Assembly: GCA_002224055.1 (NCBI GenBank)
Contig: AZLU01000037.1
Span: forward strand, 180,010-244,009
Length of the DNA stretch: 64,000 nucleotides
Reading direction: 5' to 3'
Source of the DNA: Pezizomycotina sp. ARF18
Lineage: Eukaryota > Ascomycota
The position numbers and the translations under genes are program-made. The notes beneath the pieces are model-generated. The model made no database searches. It had not been told where the DNA came from and saw nothing but the letters and a program-made list of their open reading frames with translations. Below, one piece after another: positions 13,041-26,386 of the stretch. The stretch's first letter is position 1. Every line of letters starts with the position of its first letter.

Positions 13041-14708
13041 ATGTCTTCCAGCAACACCAACACCAACAAGCGTTCTTCGCTCCTCCTTTCCAACCTTTCC
13101 GCTATCAACACGACGGGTCTCATGCCCCTAGCGGACGCCGCAACCCCAATCTTCTCCTCTCGACGATCGCGTCGACGGCATCGAGCTCGAGCTCCCCCGT
13201 GCAACCCTTAACCCGCTCTGCCACCCGTCCCCGCCGCTGCAGCGCCGCCACAGCACCTTCATGAAGTCCGACGCCGAGGTCGCGCCCCAACCCCTCCCAA
13301 GCGTCCCCTAACCCCACTCTCCCCATCGTCGCCCGCAACAACAACAACCGCCCCGCGTCCTTCTTTGACTTTGACTCGTCCGAGTCCGAGCAGGATGCCG
13401 ACTCCCTCTGTCTCCGTACATCCTCTCCCCGACCTTTCAAGATATGGTATACCCGGTCGAGGGTCTCCGCACCCGCTGGGCGGACCTCAACAGGCCCCTA
13501 CACCGCCCCTAATGTCCCCCTCCGGTTCCCCAACAGCGTGCTTCTATCAGGCAGTGGGAGTCTAAGGTTCCCGGTACATGCCTCACACTCCGCAATCCGC
13601 GACTAGCTCTCGCTCTTCGAATACCGTCCGGTCACCCGTAGAGGAGGAGATTGGTGCGCTGTCGCAGCAGATCACGGAGCTGCACGCGCACATCGCGGCG
13701 TCTGAGCAGATGTTCAAGAGCGGGATGATGTACGTGTACATCCACCAGAACGCGCAGGCAGCCGCTCTCGTCCACTCGCCGAACCTCATCGCGGCGCCGT
13801 GGAGCGCCGAGCTCGGCGACGCGACGTCGAAGATCTCTGCCTCAGCCCGCAGGAAGTCGCGTGTATGGAGGGAGTCAAGCAGAGCCTTCGGGATAGGTTG
13901 GAGAAGGAAGTCACGAGGTCGAGCGCCGCGCGATGAGGGATCTGGAGATGGTACGCGGAGTCCGCCACGGTCTCATCCTGGAAGCGGAGCGTGAAGCCGC
14001 GCGCGAACGCCGGAGGAACTCGAGGTCGAACTACAACTGGAGATGGAACGCGAGAAGCAGCGCCAACTTCAGATCACGTGTAACATTAACAACGACGCCA
14101 TGGAGATCGACAACAGCAACAACAACGCCACAAGCGACGAAGGGTTCTACGAGACCTTCGACGCACCCCTCATGCTCGACGTAAAGAGCATGTCTGCATC
14201 TCCCGCTGTAGCACGAATCCAGATGAAATCGTCTTTTCTTTCTCAACGGATGAAATCGACGCTGCGATCGCGGACTCGCTGCTGGAGCAGGATCTCCCTT
14301 CTCTAACGACGGATAACGACTCTTCTTCCGACTCTGACTCTTCGCGGTCGACGTCTCCCGAACTCGAGGCGCCGATTACTATTAAGTCACCTACGCCCTT
14401 GAAGCGCAACGCTCCGGCACCGCTGAGGTTATCCACTGGCTCGTCGACCCTCGATATCTCGTCGCCCTTACTAAGCCTCTTCCGCTCACCGCTATCGCCG
14501 GCGTTCAGCCCGTGCTCGCCGCTATTGAGTTCCAAGAGCGCGACGTTCGCTGCTACAGCTGCGCCGCTCGGTAGCGCACGGATGAGCGTCGACCTCGCTG
14601 CCGGCTAGGTTTCGACCTGACACCATCAGCAACATCAGCAACGCCGCGCTAGAGAGCGGGGTCATCGAAGTCATAGACGGAAGGTCGCGCTCTGCGCATG
14701 ATAAGTAA
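13041..14708 (+). CDS. Disordered Ser/Pro-rich protein with central coiled coil
   Basis: Unrecognised protein of about 555 residues. The start at 13041 (TCAAAATGTCT) is a good fungal context after an A-rich leader. The N-terminal part is low complexity (Ser, Pro, Asn) with the cluster LQRRHSTFMKSDAEVAP and an acidic patch FFDFDSSESEQDADS. A central helical segment near 13640-13830 contains VEEEIGALSQQITELHAHIA, then QMFKSGMMYVYIHQNAQAAA, a likely coiled coil. Later pieces are MEREKQRQLQ, the acidic TSDEGFYETFD and a Ser/Pro tail. The C-terminus NISNAALESGVIEVIDGRS runs to the stop at 14706-14708. Frames alternate through the whole locus with no stop-rich gap between them, which fits single-base deletions rather than introns. 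No membrane helix or signal peptide was seen. It may be a regulatory scaffold, but no function can be assigned. Confidence 0.6.
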
Positions 14709-16089
14709 GAGTAAGGAAGTTTATGTGTATGTAGTATCCGTGGGGTTTTTTCACTGTATTATGAGGGTTTGGCGGGTCATTTTCATTTGTTCACGTCATT
14801 TTGGGGTTACATTGCTTTTCATCTTCATCAACATAAGGAGTGTCTTGGGTTTTTTAATGGAAAGGTTTTTCTTTACAAAAAATCATCGTTTCTTGCTCTT
14901 TTTGTTTTTTTTTGCTTTACTTCTTTTTCTTTATGTACATTTAAATAACCTCTACTCTCTCTTTCACTTTCTTTAAAATATCTCCTTTGTCAAGGCTGGT
15001 TTCTATTACGTTTTATCGCTTTTACAATATGGTGTTTTCTGCTTTCTATAGCTAGTCATTTCTTGATTTTTTGTGTTTTCGAACTTCGGGGTATCTTGCA
15101 TATACTAGAGGATATCCCTGACACTCCTTACTTAAAAGAATAATTACTATTTAATCATATAATATTTATATCTATCTATCTATCATCCAATTTCATAACG
15201 TATATAATCTTCATACTTTGCTTCTCGTCGTTTTGCTTTACGTCCTGATTCCAGTTATCGTTCATGAAGGAATAAGGAGAAAACAGTACTCCACTTCTCA
15301 CACACTCTCTTACGAAGAAAAAAAAGAAAACCACACCAGTTTAGCCAAAGTTAGTCTTCTGCCATCAATAAAAAAAAAGGATTTCAAAATCAAAGCCGAT
15401 CAACTGAGAATCTATATATCATCACGATCAGCCTCGTCAGATTGGCGAACCTGTTGCCAAGAAGTTCCTTGGCGTTTAATCATCGGAATCTGCAGGGGTG
15501 ATGAGTATCACGGCGCTTTCTAAAATATCAGTTTATCCAGGCATCGAAAGAGTCACTCGTTCGGCGCTTACTCTTATTTCTAGTTCCTGAACAGGGGAGA
15601 GTCCCGAGCGTGCCGCCCGGCTATATAATACTTGGTATATACGGAATGAAGTAAGCTTGACCAGTCACCATTCGTGGATTTTCGGCATTTCCTGGGCTTC
15701 TTTAAGTAGAGGTTGTTCTCACGATATTTCCCGAGGCCTGCGAGATTTTGGTATTGAAAACGACAGGATTTTGGTAATCCTATTGTAACTGGGCGCCTAC
15801 CTGTATTAAAACACGACAGCAAGAAATTACCGTACTTGCTTAAAAAAATTTTTTTTTAATATAGCACTATATTGGTTCTTTGGTTCTAAATCCTCGAAAC
15901 CTGTATCACGAACTAAATGTCTAATTCTTTTTGTGTGAGAAATCTTATTGAATCTTATTTTCTGCTCCATTCACCTCTTTCGATCACTGCACTACCCACT
16001 TTACCTATACTCACAGCACGCACAGAGGTTCTTAAGGGTTTATATAGTGCTAACCTGTGATTGGTTGGCTGATAATCTTTTACGAGACA
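14709..16089. other. Intergenic region, T-rich
   Basis: Downstream region of the preceding gene, then AT-rich sequence with a TATC microsatellite near 15170. No supported coding or RNA feature was seen before the tRNA. Confidence 0.5.
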
Positions 16090-16201
16090 GGCAGCTTGAT
16101 CGAGTGGTTAAGATGCTAGATTTAGGAGGCCCTATCGTTCAAACGAGAAAAGCCGAAAAACTCTAGTGCGAGAGCGCGAGGGTTCGAATCCTCAGCTGTC
16201 A
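16090..16201 (+). tRNA. tRNA-Leu(UAG) with intron
   Basis: A complete cloverleaf can be drawn. The acceptor GGCAGCT pairs with AGCTGTC over 7 bp with one G-T. The D-stem is ATC/GAT. The anticodon stem CTAGA/TCTAG encloses loop TTTAGGC, so the anticodon is TAG. A 34-nt intron (16127-16160) lies at the canonical position after base 37. The long variable arm GCG-AGAG-CGC is typical of leucine tRNA, and the discriminator base is A. The T-arm reads GAGGG-TTCGAAT-CCTC, 16 nt instead of 17, one C short of a perfect stem. That is either an assembly deletion or a mild defect. A T-rich stretch for Pol III termination follows within about 20 bases. Confidence 0.88.
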
Positions 16202-16399
16202 CATCAAAGTGTAAACGTTTTATCTTTTTTTGTTTTGTTTTTATTTTTTAATATTTGATTGAAGAATATTTTTTCTTCTTGTTGTTACATTTCTAAAGAT
16301 GACGACGAAGATTTTATTTTTATTTTATTTTTTTTATTGTTCCTAAAATTTTTTGAAATTGAAGATTATAATAATATGATCCACGGGAATATATTTCCA

Positions 16400-19300
16400 T
16401 GATACTCCACGTTAAGACCTAGAACAGCCTACATTTACGTTGCTACGCAAATGCGCCTGAGCGGCTTTTCGATTCTGGTTGTTACGCCCTTAATAACTTA
16501 TGTATTCTTCCTTCTCGATCTAATAAAAATACCTACGTAGTTATACCATCCTCTCTTTACGCATCCAGCAGAGCTCGCCCTTAAACATCTATGGAGTTCT
16601 CAAACTCTTGATGTCTTGCGACTATTAAATGTCCAGCCGATGATTAAGCTATGCAAGATCCCGGACTTGTTTCTATCTAATGAACCCGGGGTTTTATATC
16701 GTGAAGTACTTAAGTAGCTCTTATCAAGAGTAAATCAGGTAAAAATATCGTTGGTAACAAGGTACTTATGTAACAATAGAACGTCTGTAGTCAAACCTAT
16801 GTCCAAAAAACAGTGCGATGACTGCGGTATGTCGTATTTCCTCTTCTGCGTCTTTTTTCCCTTTTTCAAAAGACGCGTGATTATGACGAGGGTTTTGTAA
16901 AGACCGTTGTTTTCTTGAATCGACACATCTATGGTTTGAGTTCATCCTAGCCTGACTGCGCTCCCGGATTTACTGCTTTCTGCTTCGAGCCGTAAAGGCA
17001 TGTTTATGTAAGCTATCCGAAATCTATGGTCCTCCTTACGGGGCCTCTTACTTTGGTACAAACTATATAGCTTCCTCTCTTTTAGGTTTTATGAGATTCT
17101 TCGACAAGTGACGCGCGGTCTGCACGATCATATCGCTTAGCTGGGAATCGGTCGACCTATGAAACTGCCCGTCTTGGGCTGATAGGATGTCGTAGGAGAA
17201 AACACTATGGTAGCTGTTCCTTGTAGCAACAAACCTGAGGCTAAGGGTATGGCATCTGTTTGGCGTTTTATCTTAACGGAGTACGATGTAGGGTATACAT
17301 CGTGCATACCGTAGAGCTCGACCGAACTGAGATGACCGGTGGAATGATGTAGTATGTGGACCCTACGAAGTAGTAGTGTGTTGTTTGTTTGTTTTTTTTA
17401 TGCAACGTGCTTCTGAATTAATCTTTCCATCCGGCTACAGGTACTCATAGCTTATGGCTAGGACTTTTTGTTTGGTGGATTTATTTCATACTTAGCTAGC
17501 GCTATCGCGAATCTCTACCTCCATGAATATACAAAACGCCTTGTGTATACTTGGGGTACCTAGCACGTATTTAATAATAGGAATGCGATAGACTATGTAG
17601 CGTTCTCCAACCGGCGTGGAGGGATTGCGCTATGTCGTTGCCTCCTCTGTTGGGGGTCTGTGATTGCTACACGTATATAAGCCCTTGGTTAAAGAGCGTC
17701 ATTCTATGTGCCGTGAGTTTTACTGTCCTCTAATTGCACTCCAAGATCCATTGCTTTATGCGCGGTGTCTTCATGGTCGCGTTGATAACTGAGATATGTG
17801 TGGGCACATCGGAGGTCTCCCTTGCTTTATGGAACCACATTGCATCCTTTCTTCTATATTTCATCCTCGGCGATCCATAAGCGATCCATAAGCGATTTAT
17901 TGCATGTAAGTAACCCGCACTCCCGCGAGAATTATGTTGGATACGCGGACGACGTTCGAGCCGTTTTAGTGTGATATCGTAGCTGAACTGATGCGATAGG
18001 AGTAAACACAGCGGCTATGCTAGCTAGCAGGCCATTATATCGACAAAAGCCAGAGATCAAAGGTATGACGTCTGAGGTTCTCTGTCGGTGAAGTGTAGCG
18101 TTTATACGTCGTGGAAACTTGGCTAAACTCACCACCGGGAAGATGTGCTGTGTGTACATGATGAAGGTATTGATGGTTCTCGATTTTGCGGTTTCGTAGC
18201 TATAGAGCGTACGTTTTCTACATGAGCATGAGTATCCATATGGCCTCTCTTATAGTTAGCGAGTAAAAAAATAATTGGAGGGCATAGGTAAGGAGGTATT
18301 CGAGAAAAGGTCATGCATGTTGGAGTTTGAAAGCTATGGTGGATGCTAGATAGTCTCGGGCGGCGCTACTGTCCGAATCCTTTCAGTTTGATATCTCGCG
18401 TTCGGTTCCCGCACAAGTCGTCGAGTAGACAAATATGTCACCGAAGAGTCGTCGTTGGAGCGCTGCTTTATATAGCGTTGCTCTGGTCTGTCCTGTTGAA
18501 AACAGTGGTTATATCTTGAGCAGCAAACGAAGGGTAAAGATACGTCCACAAACTTGGTCTATAATTGTACTTGGGTGGGTTCGCGAGTACTCTTCTTATC
18601 ATTAAGTAATACATTATTCATCTGAGAGAGCTTTCGTGCTCAAAGTCATTGGAATGAGTGCTTGGAAATTAAAACCGTTTACATTTCAAGGACACGTAAA
18701 CGACGTAAGTACATGTGGCGTTTCAAGATATCCTCTCTATTTTATTCGGACGACACGTCTTCTTCGCCTGTAATTCGAAGACACATATACCGCGCGATTG
18801 CTGACGCTTTACTACTCTATATTTCTATACTTAGATATGAATTTTGCATGTTCGTTTTAAATCTATGGCATGAAGGTCCGCGGATATAACCTAGTTAGTC
18901 ATTTCGGTTACTTCCTTATCAATCTTGTAGAGTCCGTTCGCTATCGAGCTAGCAACTACTGGTAAGAAGTTATGGCGTTAGATGAGCTGTTGCGGTAGTA
19001 TTATGCAATACTCCTTGCCTCTCCTAGGGATTTTCGGTCCTTCGCATGTACCTAGTATCATTTGCGTTCAGCCGACATAGTTGTCTATACGTTGCGAAAA
19101 AGATTTCAGGCTATACCGAAAGTCTGGAACCTTTGTGCAGTATACCTCTGCTTTTTGATCGAAAGGATTGAGTGGGAGCAAGTTGAAGCCGATAAATCCT
19201 TCGGTTAGCTCAGATATTTGATCGGGTAGATCTTATGTAAGGTTAACCTGACCGTGCGTTATCTCAGCGGCAGGAGGTTGTCCTTTCGGCAATTTAGTTT

Positions 19301-21602
19301 AGATACAGCTGTCATATTGAACGGAACGCCGCGTCAGATCAGTTTCTATTGCATCTACTGGTAACATGATTCAAAGTTAGATAATGAGGATAATATATCT
19401 CCTGAGGGGCTGATTTAAAACGCCAAATCCTACGGAAATATGGACCGACAAGATCTCGTATCAAACCTTGCCGCACAATTCTATAATTAAAGGCTTCGGT
19501 AGTGCGAATCGCTTTAGGTTCCTCTCGACTAGCGCCAAAGAATAAAATAGTGTGTTATCTTCTTCGATAGTTTCTATTCTAATGCGTCATTTTCGGTGGA
19601 GTTCAGGGTTCTTTTGCTTTCGTGGGGTTATCAAATTTGGACCTGTTATTCACGAAGGATGTTGCCTTATGGCATCGAAATATCGAACGGTTCGCTATCG
19701 TTCCATCGCGCTGAAAGATCCACGCCTTCTGCCATACATATCTTTCACCGTGTCCGTATGGAGAAAATTGGGATGATACGTTGGGAAAATATTTCAGAGG
19801 TGAAACGCTACGCTCTTTTGGGGGGATATTTGTTAGACAATAACGTATAATTTGCGGGTTCGCTGTACGGAGTCTATTCGATATTAACACTAGATAAAGG
19901 ACTTGATAATATTTTTATACGTTTGATACACTTCATTCGGGGAGAAAGCGCATGTACTTTGAGCTTTTTGCTTTGTTTCCAGCTCCGTTTACTGGGCAGA
20001 GACTCCAAGATATATCGGACGTAGAATCCGGGGCGATGATCCCATCGCGTAAGTTTTCGTGGGTCTATCGGCTTTAGAGAAGTATAAGAGAACCTGATTT
20101 ACAGTATAATGCCTTGCGTGATTGTGAAGTGTCATCGTTATAATTCCTTTCTTAAGCCTAATTACCGTGACTTCCGCGACATGTTGTGTTGGCTTAGTGG
20201 CCTCGGGAAACGAATTATCGAGGGGTGGGCGCATGGTAGGCCACTGCTTAATCCTGCGACGCAATCCTCGGTGTGTAGCAAGCGCACTAACTTCGGGGTA
20301 TTCGATCAAGTCGATAGCAGTCTCCTAGTGTGCTATCGATTCAGCTTCTAAGACTCTGCTGATTTCATGAAGATCAAGATATAATCTTGATCTTAGTCTG
20401 CAGCATAACCGTAGAATATCGTAGAGCAACACCAACGTTCATATAAGTGCTTCAGTCCGAGGGTAGCTGTATAGAATACCTTCGTATCTTCTTGAATCCA
20501 CGAGCCCGTGTTGCGTGGTTGGTAGGTGGAGTCACACTTCTGTTTGTGTATTTGCTTGTTATTTTTCCTAATATAATTTTCTTGGTAACAATTTCCTAGT
20601 TTTTTCTTTAATTTTCTTTTGTTAGTTTTTTTTTTTTCAAAAGGACAAGGACAAAAAATATCCGCGTTCACTACGGAAAGCTCTTGCGGCACAAGGGTTT
20701 AGAGAGCCAAACTTTTGGAAAGCCTATAACTGGCAAGAACATGGAGAAGAGTGTGCGTCGCTTCCTACACGGCCATCAACAACCGAGAAGTGAGAAATTT
20801 GGTTTATTTTTGAGTTGAAGAAACCCGCTCTTGTGAGACTGCTCGGTACCGAGCTATTTTCGCTCCTATGAGACGGGGATAATCCTTATGAGCTCCAGAA
20901 CTTTTGGGTCCCGTCTAGTAGCCGTTCCGGCTAGTTTCAAGAGCTATGCTAAGTAAATACGGACATATCCTTGATTTTACGGATTTTGAAAGTTTGTCCC
21001 ATCAACGCTGCGACGACTTCGTCGCGAAGGTTAGCTTTGGTGGTTAGTATTCAATCGATATCCGACTTTCCCGTCAAGCTTAGTGAAGTCTCACACTGTA
21101 GGCTTGGATTAAGATGTGGGCATTCGAGAAGCTTCCGAGATATTACATCGTCTTGTAGGGCCTCAACCAAAGTCTACGGGCTTTCTGGAATATGTCGAAA
21201 AAAAAAGTTTTTTTCAGGTTAGGAACTCATATATGTCCAACTACCTAGTATCCAGTATCTATATCAAGGATGGGAATAGCAGATCTACTAATATCGCCAG
21301 AAGAGCACATCGCCTCGTAGTAAGAACGTTTACCGCGACGTTGAGAGCTTATACCTGAGCCATATAGGTGTATCTCGAGCTTAGCATCAAGAAGGTTTTA
21401 TAATTATATTATAGATAGATGATGTCATCTACGAGTATGCGCTTAGTAGTATTTGGTATTCGATCGCGATCAAATAGTTGATTTACTTATAAATATCTGG
21501 GTTACTGATAATAATAATACAAATGCGTGTTACTAGCCTTCAGAGCGTCGAGTAAGACTCCCAGGACTGGCTGTTTATTTGGCTAATCAGAGTGGGGAGA
21601 AA
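16400..21602 (+). mobile_element. Decayed LINE-like retroelement block (left)
   Basis: About 5 kb with no long open frame but reverse-transcriptase traces on +. A YADD catalytic box in GYADDVRAVLV is at 17942-17953. Near 21300 there is a basic segment, HRLVVRTFTATLRAYT, resembling the LRVxSAYRTVS motif after the RT of Tad-type LINEs. Segments at 17209-17262 and 17998-18076 look like diverged copies of one region, so truncated copies are probably stacked here. The block is far too broken to code. GC is not depressed and CpG is common, so it does not look like ordinary RIP. The family is inferred from two motifs only. Confidence 0.45.
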
Positions 21603-21635
21603 TTTTTTTTTTTAAAAAAAAAAAAAAAATTTAAA
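21603..21635. repeat. Oligo-T/oligo-A junction
   Basis: T12 directly followed by A15, then TTT and AAA, forming a near-perfect A/T palindrome at the inner edge of the left decayed block. It could be a LINE poly(A) tail joined to another element's tail. Confidence 0.8.
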
Positions 21636-21889
21636 CTGAAAAAAGTTGAAGTAGTGAAAGCAAATGTATGGCTGAAGTAAAAACAGTAAATAATAAGTAC
21701 TTAAAGTAGGCTCGCACCAGAACCTAGTAAACAATTCCTGGGCCTTGCGATTGTCTTATACCCGACTCTTGCCCTCCCGTACTTACCTCTACTTAATGCA
21801 CACCCTCAACAGCTACAAATTTAGCTGGATGTTGAAGATCCCAGTCTTCATTTACTACTGTTACAAAGGTGCTTCCATCCAAAGTCACC

Positions 21890-23521
21890 TGTATCATGGT
21901 AAAGTCTGCGAGGGGATCTTTTCCGTGGTAGGGTCGTATTCGTGTTCCCAGAAATGGGCTCCCCGGGTAGATTCGAAACTGAGGCTATCGTACATCTTGC
22001 CGCCGTAATCGAGGAGAATCTTCCATATCCTGAGGCCTTCCGGCCTCGGCAGTTTTGGTATCAGGTGCAGAGGAGTCATCTTTCCCAACCCTCGCCGCCT
22101 ACCACAGAATTGACGTCCGCGCCTTCCTCCAAAAGAGCTTCCACCGCTGACTCCTGGCAATTTTTTACGGCAGACCATAGCGGCGTGTAACCGTACGTGT
22201 TTCTCGCCTCTATGCAGGCGCCTTTTCGGCAGAGGAAACGCACCATGTCCGCATGACCATTCCAGGCGGCGAGTGGAGTGCCGTTGACCCATTGGGGTTA
22301 ATAGGGCTGTCGATGACTGCTCCTTCCTCGTAGAAGACTCTCATCACTGCAACGTATCCTTTCCTAGAAGCTTCATCGAACGGTGTCATCCAGTGATCAT
22401 CCGCCGCGTAGATGTCCGCTTTGTGTTTGATAAGGATCTTGGCGCAATTTGCGTTACCGTGCGTCGCTGCTAGGTAGAGGCTGTTCGCCCCGAATAGTCT
22501 TTGGCGTTCACGTCGCCTCTCGTCGCACAGAAGGATTTTAGAATGGCATCTTGACCTAATATAGCGGCCGTAGTGGAGGGGTTCATCCCTTCGTTGTCTC
22601 TAACGACGAGATTCGCGCCATTGGCGATCAGACAGCTTACGAGGGGGATGTTGCCTCCGGCCGCAATGTGAAGTGCCGTCTGTCCCTTCAAGTTCCTTGC
22701 ATCGTAAAGCATCCGTCGCTCAACTTGGTCCACTTTCACTCTGCTTAATAGTGCTAATATCTTCAAATAAGGGTTTGAAGATATCTCATGAGAAAAGCGT
22801 TCATTTGGAGGATTGTACCGGCCTTTTACAGACCCAAGGGCCACTGCGTGCAGGATAGAATTACCATTACTATCCTCCGCCCTGACGTCCGCACCTCTTT
22901 TACATAATATACCACTAGACTCTGTGTGGCCCGCTCTGACAGCAACGTGTAGGGCTGTATCACCGCGAGAGTTCTTTGCATTTACGTCTATATCTTGAGA
23001 GCATAAAAGGCTGACGGTTCGGTAATGATCGTGCGATACCGCTTCGAAAAGCAGCTCCGCATACTCGCGCGATCGGGTTCGTACGGAGCAGCATCTTCCG
23101 TAAAATCTAGCACGGCAGAAGCGCCATGCTTGAGGAGTATTTCGATCATAGCCTCTTTCCCACTCGCGACCGCATATAGTAGGGGTGTCGTCCACCTTGT
23201 GCTGACGCCATTAGGGTGATAACGGTCGTCGTAGTGTGTAAATAGCCCTTTCGTATCCGTGTTCGCGCCAAAATCTAGCAGCATTTGGGCCATCTGCAGA
23301 TGCTTGTTGATAAGGCTTCCGCCAGGGACTCCTTAGTAGTATTCCATCGTTTTCATTCGGACCGGTATGCTCATGAGAAGCAATTCTGCGACGTCCACAC
23401 ACTTCCCTTTCACGGCTACCATTAGTGCCACATCGCGGTCGATAACTTTACGCTGTGTATATAGGCCTTTCGTTAGTAGAGCCGTAAAGTAATCCAGGCT
23501 GTCCTCCCGAATTGTCACCAA
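21890..23521 (-). CDS. Ankyrin-repeat protein
   Basis: About eight or nine ankyrin repeats read from about 23450 to 21990 on the minus strand. Clear units are RGDTALHVAVRAGHTES, KGQTALHIAAGGNIPLVSCL, NGSTALHAAWNGHADMVRFL and YGYTPLWSAVKN with EALLEEGADVNS. Earlier weaker units include TTPLLYAVASGKEAMIEILL. The open frame changes several times, in the manner seen in the housekeeping genes nearby. Sequence above 23521 (to about 23650) reads on as a possible F-box-like N-terminus, but I could not fix a start. The likely role is protein-protein binding; fungal ankyrin genes of this type are numerous and fast-evolving. The gene sits in a transposon-bounded island on the same strand as its three neighbours. 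It may be a pseudogene if the frame changes are real. Confidence 0.75.
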
Positions 23522-23850
23522 AATCGGTATTTGTCCACGGCCCTCTGGCCAACGCTTTGGCGGTCGGGAGAATTTCCCATTCAGCTGGAAGAGATGTTGG
23601 CTATCTATTCCAACGGTAGTGCATTAGCTCTCTACCGAACCCAATGTCTCAAAAAGCTCCCTCAAATTGCTTAATATATCATTTCATGATTCTTAATTGA
23701 CAACGATGATCACACGAAGTTCAGTATATGCTACTTGCCTTCACAATGGTTAATGCATCCGTTAAGTCATCGTTATGACTGGTAATTGACGCCTCGAACA
23801 CCTTCTGATATCGCCAACCGTAAGCGTCAACAATATCGCGTGAGCCACCG

Positions 23851-24299
23851 TTATATTGAATCTCGTGTGATGGGAGAAGCTCTGGTTACGTCGACCGCAA
23901 CCAATAATTCCTTCCCGCGGCGCCTCCAGGCTTGCTCGTCGAGTCCGTCCGCGATTGATTGCCGCAAACTTTCGTGGCACTCAGGATTCGATAAATACAT
24001 GCGTCGACGTTGAGCCGATCCCGTAAAGCCCCAGACACGTTCAACGCGTTCCATGAAGTCGGTATATTGCGACCAACCGCGGTTTCCGATAATATTTTCT
24101 TCCATTATCTAATTGCCCTTTGAAATATTTCTCCGCTTTCGTGAAAGATCGCCGGATGAAAAACCTTGGGCGAGGATAACATTACCGTAGCGTTGTGGTT
24201 TCCTGGCTTAGGAAATCCCAGGGAGAACTTTTTACAAAATCGATGGCTTCCCCCAACGATTAGAACTTTCGATCTCAAGCAATCGCTCAAAATTGGCAT
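23851..24299 (-). CDS. Unidentified coding stretch upstream of the ankyrin gene
   Basis: Two adjacent minus-strand open frames with non-random composition: KVLIVGGSHRF...GFPKPGNHNATV and, just after, NRGWSQYTDFMERVERVWGF with CHESLRQSIADGLDEQAWRR. The second is amphipathic and charged, as expected of a real helical protein. No family was recognised. It could be an upstream exon of the ankyrin gene or a remnant of a separate gene. No start or splice sites can be fixed. Confidence 0.3.
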
Positions 24300-24327
24300 G
24301 ATCTAGATACTTCCTCTTCTTTTATCT

Positions 24328-25151
24328 TCATAATGCTGACTGCCTCGGCGGACTCATGGAAGATATGCCACCTGCCCATCGGCATTCTCCTGATCGGATG
24401 ATTTCGCGGCAGTTCATGACTCTCGCCCCCTGAACCTCCGGCATCCGTTCATACGATGGGACGAAGATCCCTCGTTCCGCCGCTGCTTGGTGTTCCGCTG
24501 ACCGTTTCCGGAGGCTCATGTTTGACGGTCGATTCCGTGCCACCACCAGTATTGCCTCCCGTCCTTCGGTCTCGTGTGGTGGCCAATTACCGGCGGTACC
24601 CGGCAGCGGTAAGGCTTCGACCTCGTAAGTTCGCTCGTGATGCACCCAGCTGACGGCCGTTTCGATCCTAAAGATCCTATCTCGCGATCTCCGCCGGTGC
24701 CTTCGGTATCGGGTGGTTTAGGAACCTCGACCGTATGGATACGGCTCCGCTCTCCAGGCCTGCGTCGGCGGCCGCTAGCTTTAGCAGTTCTTCAAAGTCT
24801 GTGGCGAGGACGGTTTCGGTATTATGTTTCAGAGGTTTCCATTCTTCGCGTGTGGCCCCGTCTTCCGATACTACGAAGAATCGCCGGCTCCTTGCAGCGG
24901 GGAGTACATATGAGCGCCATTAAAAGGCATGTTCATATGTACGTTTTCTCTTTGGTCGAAGGTGTTTTCAGGTCGAGCTCGTGTGATGCTTGTCTCTCTT
25001 GATAAACGTTTTCGGAAGCCTTCATCCCAACTTGAAGACGATGATTCTGCAATTTTTCTTTTGCTCGCGGCTTAGGCGGGGGATTCTGAAGGGAAGCGCG
25101 AAAGCCTCGCCGCGAGTGTTCTAGACCCGTAATAAAAACGAATACTATCAC
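24328..25151 (-). CDS. Unidentified protein-coding stretch
   Basis: Read on the minus strand, this gives plausible protein in changing frames: PKPRAKEKLQNHRLQVGMKA, then RFFVVSEDGATREEWKPLKH and DFEELLKLAAADAGLESGAV, then ILVVARNRPSNMSLRKRSAE and GARVMNCREIIRSGECRWAG before a stop at 24328. The composition (charged helices, few stops in the composite) supports a real gene, now or formerly. No domain was recognised, and the first ATG at 25151 is tentative. It sits head-to-tail with the ankyrin gene and could be an N-terminal part of the same locus. Confidence 0.35.
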
Positions 25152-26386
25152 AATATATTTAGTCTAAATACGTGGGATATGAAAAACACTACATGCCGAT
25201 CGCAATCGAGCCTTAAATATCATCGGTTTCGAACGTTCTATTCATAATTGTGTGCATCGGAGTCCATTTTAGTCAAACTTGAAAAACTTGAAGTCCAGTC
25301 CTGAACTAAGACCGGTGCATACTCGGCACTTTTCTGCTAGTATATCACGGGGTCCCTATAGCTCCCGAAATTTGATATTTACGCTCAATATTAAATACTA
25401 ACAGAAAAGGGCCACTATGAAAAGAAGTTTGACTATTTGACTAGAGGCAAGCAAATATGAAATTCTAACATTAGCCCTAATCGTGATCAGTCTCTGACGC
25501 TGTCATTTATTTATTATTATTTTTTTCTTAAAAAAAACTTATAGACTTTGGTGGGAATAGTATAATAATACAAGACAACGAAGGAAGCAAATAAGGTCTT
25601 GTAAAGTTCCGATTGCTGTTGGTTGGGCCATAGGTATAGATTTAGATTGCATCCGAATCCCAGTGACCAGAAGGCTCCCGACCATGTTAGCAATTCATCT
25701 TACCTTCGCGATCTTCAAATGGTGGTGCATTGCTATATGGAACTACTGTCGTGAACGCGATCGAAAAAAAAAAGAAAAAAACTGCGACAGCGGAGAAAAT
25801 GCTACGTGATTCTTCTTCAACTGCTGGACATGTAAGTTGGAAATACATAAGCCATCAAACGTCCCTGGTTCTCTTAGCGCGATAATGATACCACGTCTAT
25901 CTAAACTATAATAATAATGCTCTTATACTAGCTTATACGACATCTATTATTATGTAACCTAGAGATATCCCCGTACTACTTGCGTCTTGGAGACAGTAAA
26001 GTAAAATATTGGCAACTTGCTGAAACAAGAACCCACTTAATATCTCCTTGATACCCTTTGTCATAAGTGTTTCATTGCCTCTTCGACTCCCGCTCAAGTC
26101 TGACCTCTTCGGGGTTCATAGCCTTCCCTCTCTTATGACAGATAGTTCGGTTCAAGGTATGAAATGTGGCGACGTTGATTCAACGTCGTGTAGAAAGTAA
26201 TTAGGGGTTGTTAACTATTACCTTTGAAAAAATTTCGGATACCAACTATGAGTCTCCGGTCCATGACCTTTTCATTTTCTATTTTTCCAGCTATCCGATT
26301 CTTAAGGTCTGCTTTGTAGCTTTCGTATTTTCTTCCTGTTCTCCCTCGAAAAAGGCCACCGGTCTCTATAAAATTTGAAATATTAA
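25152..26386. other. Gene-poor AT-rich spacer inside the island
   Basis: No open frame with protein-like composition. A short perfect inverted repeat, GACGTTGATTCAACGTC, lies near 26171-26187. Otherwise nothing is recognised. Confidence 0.5.
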
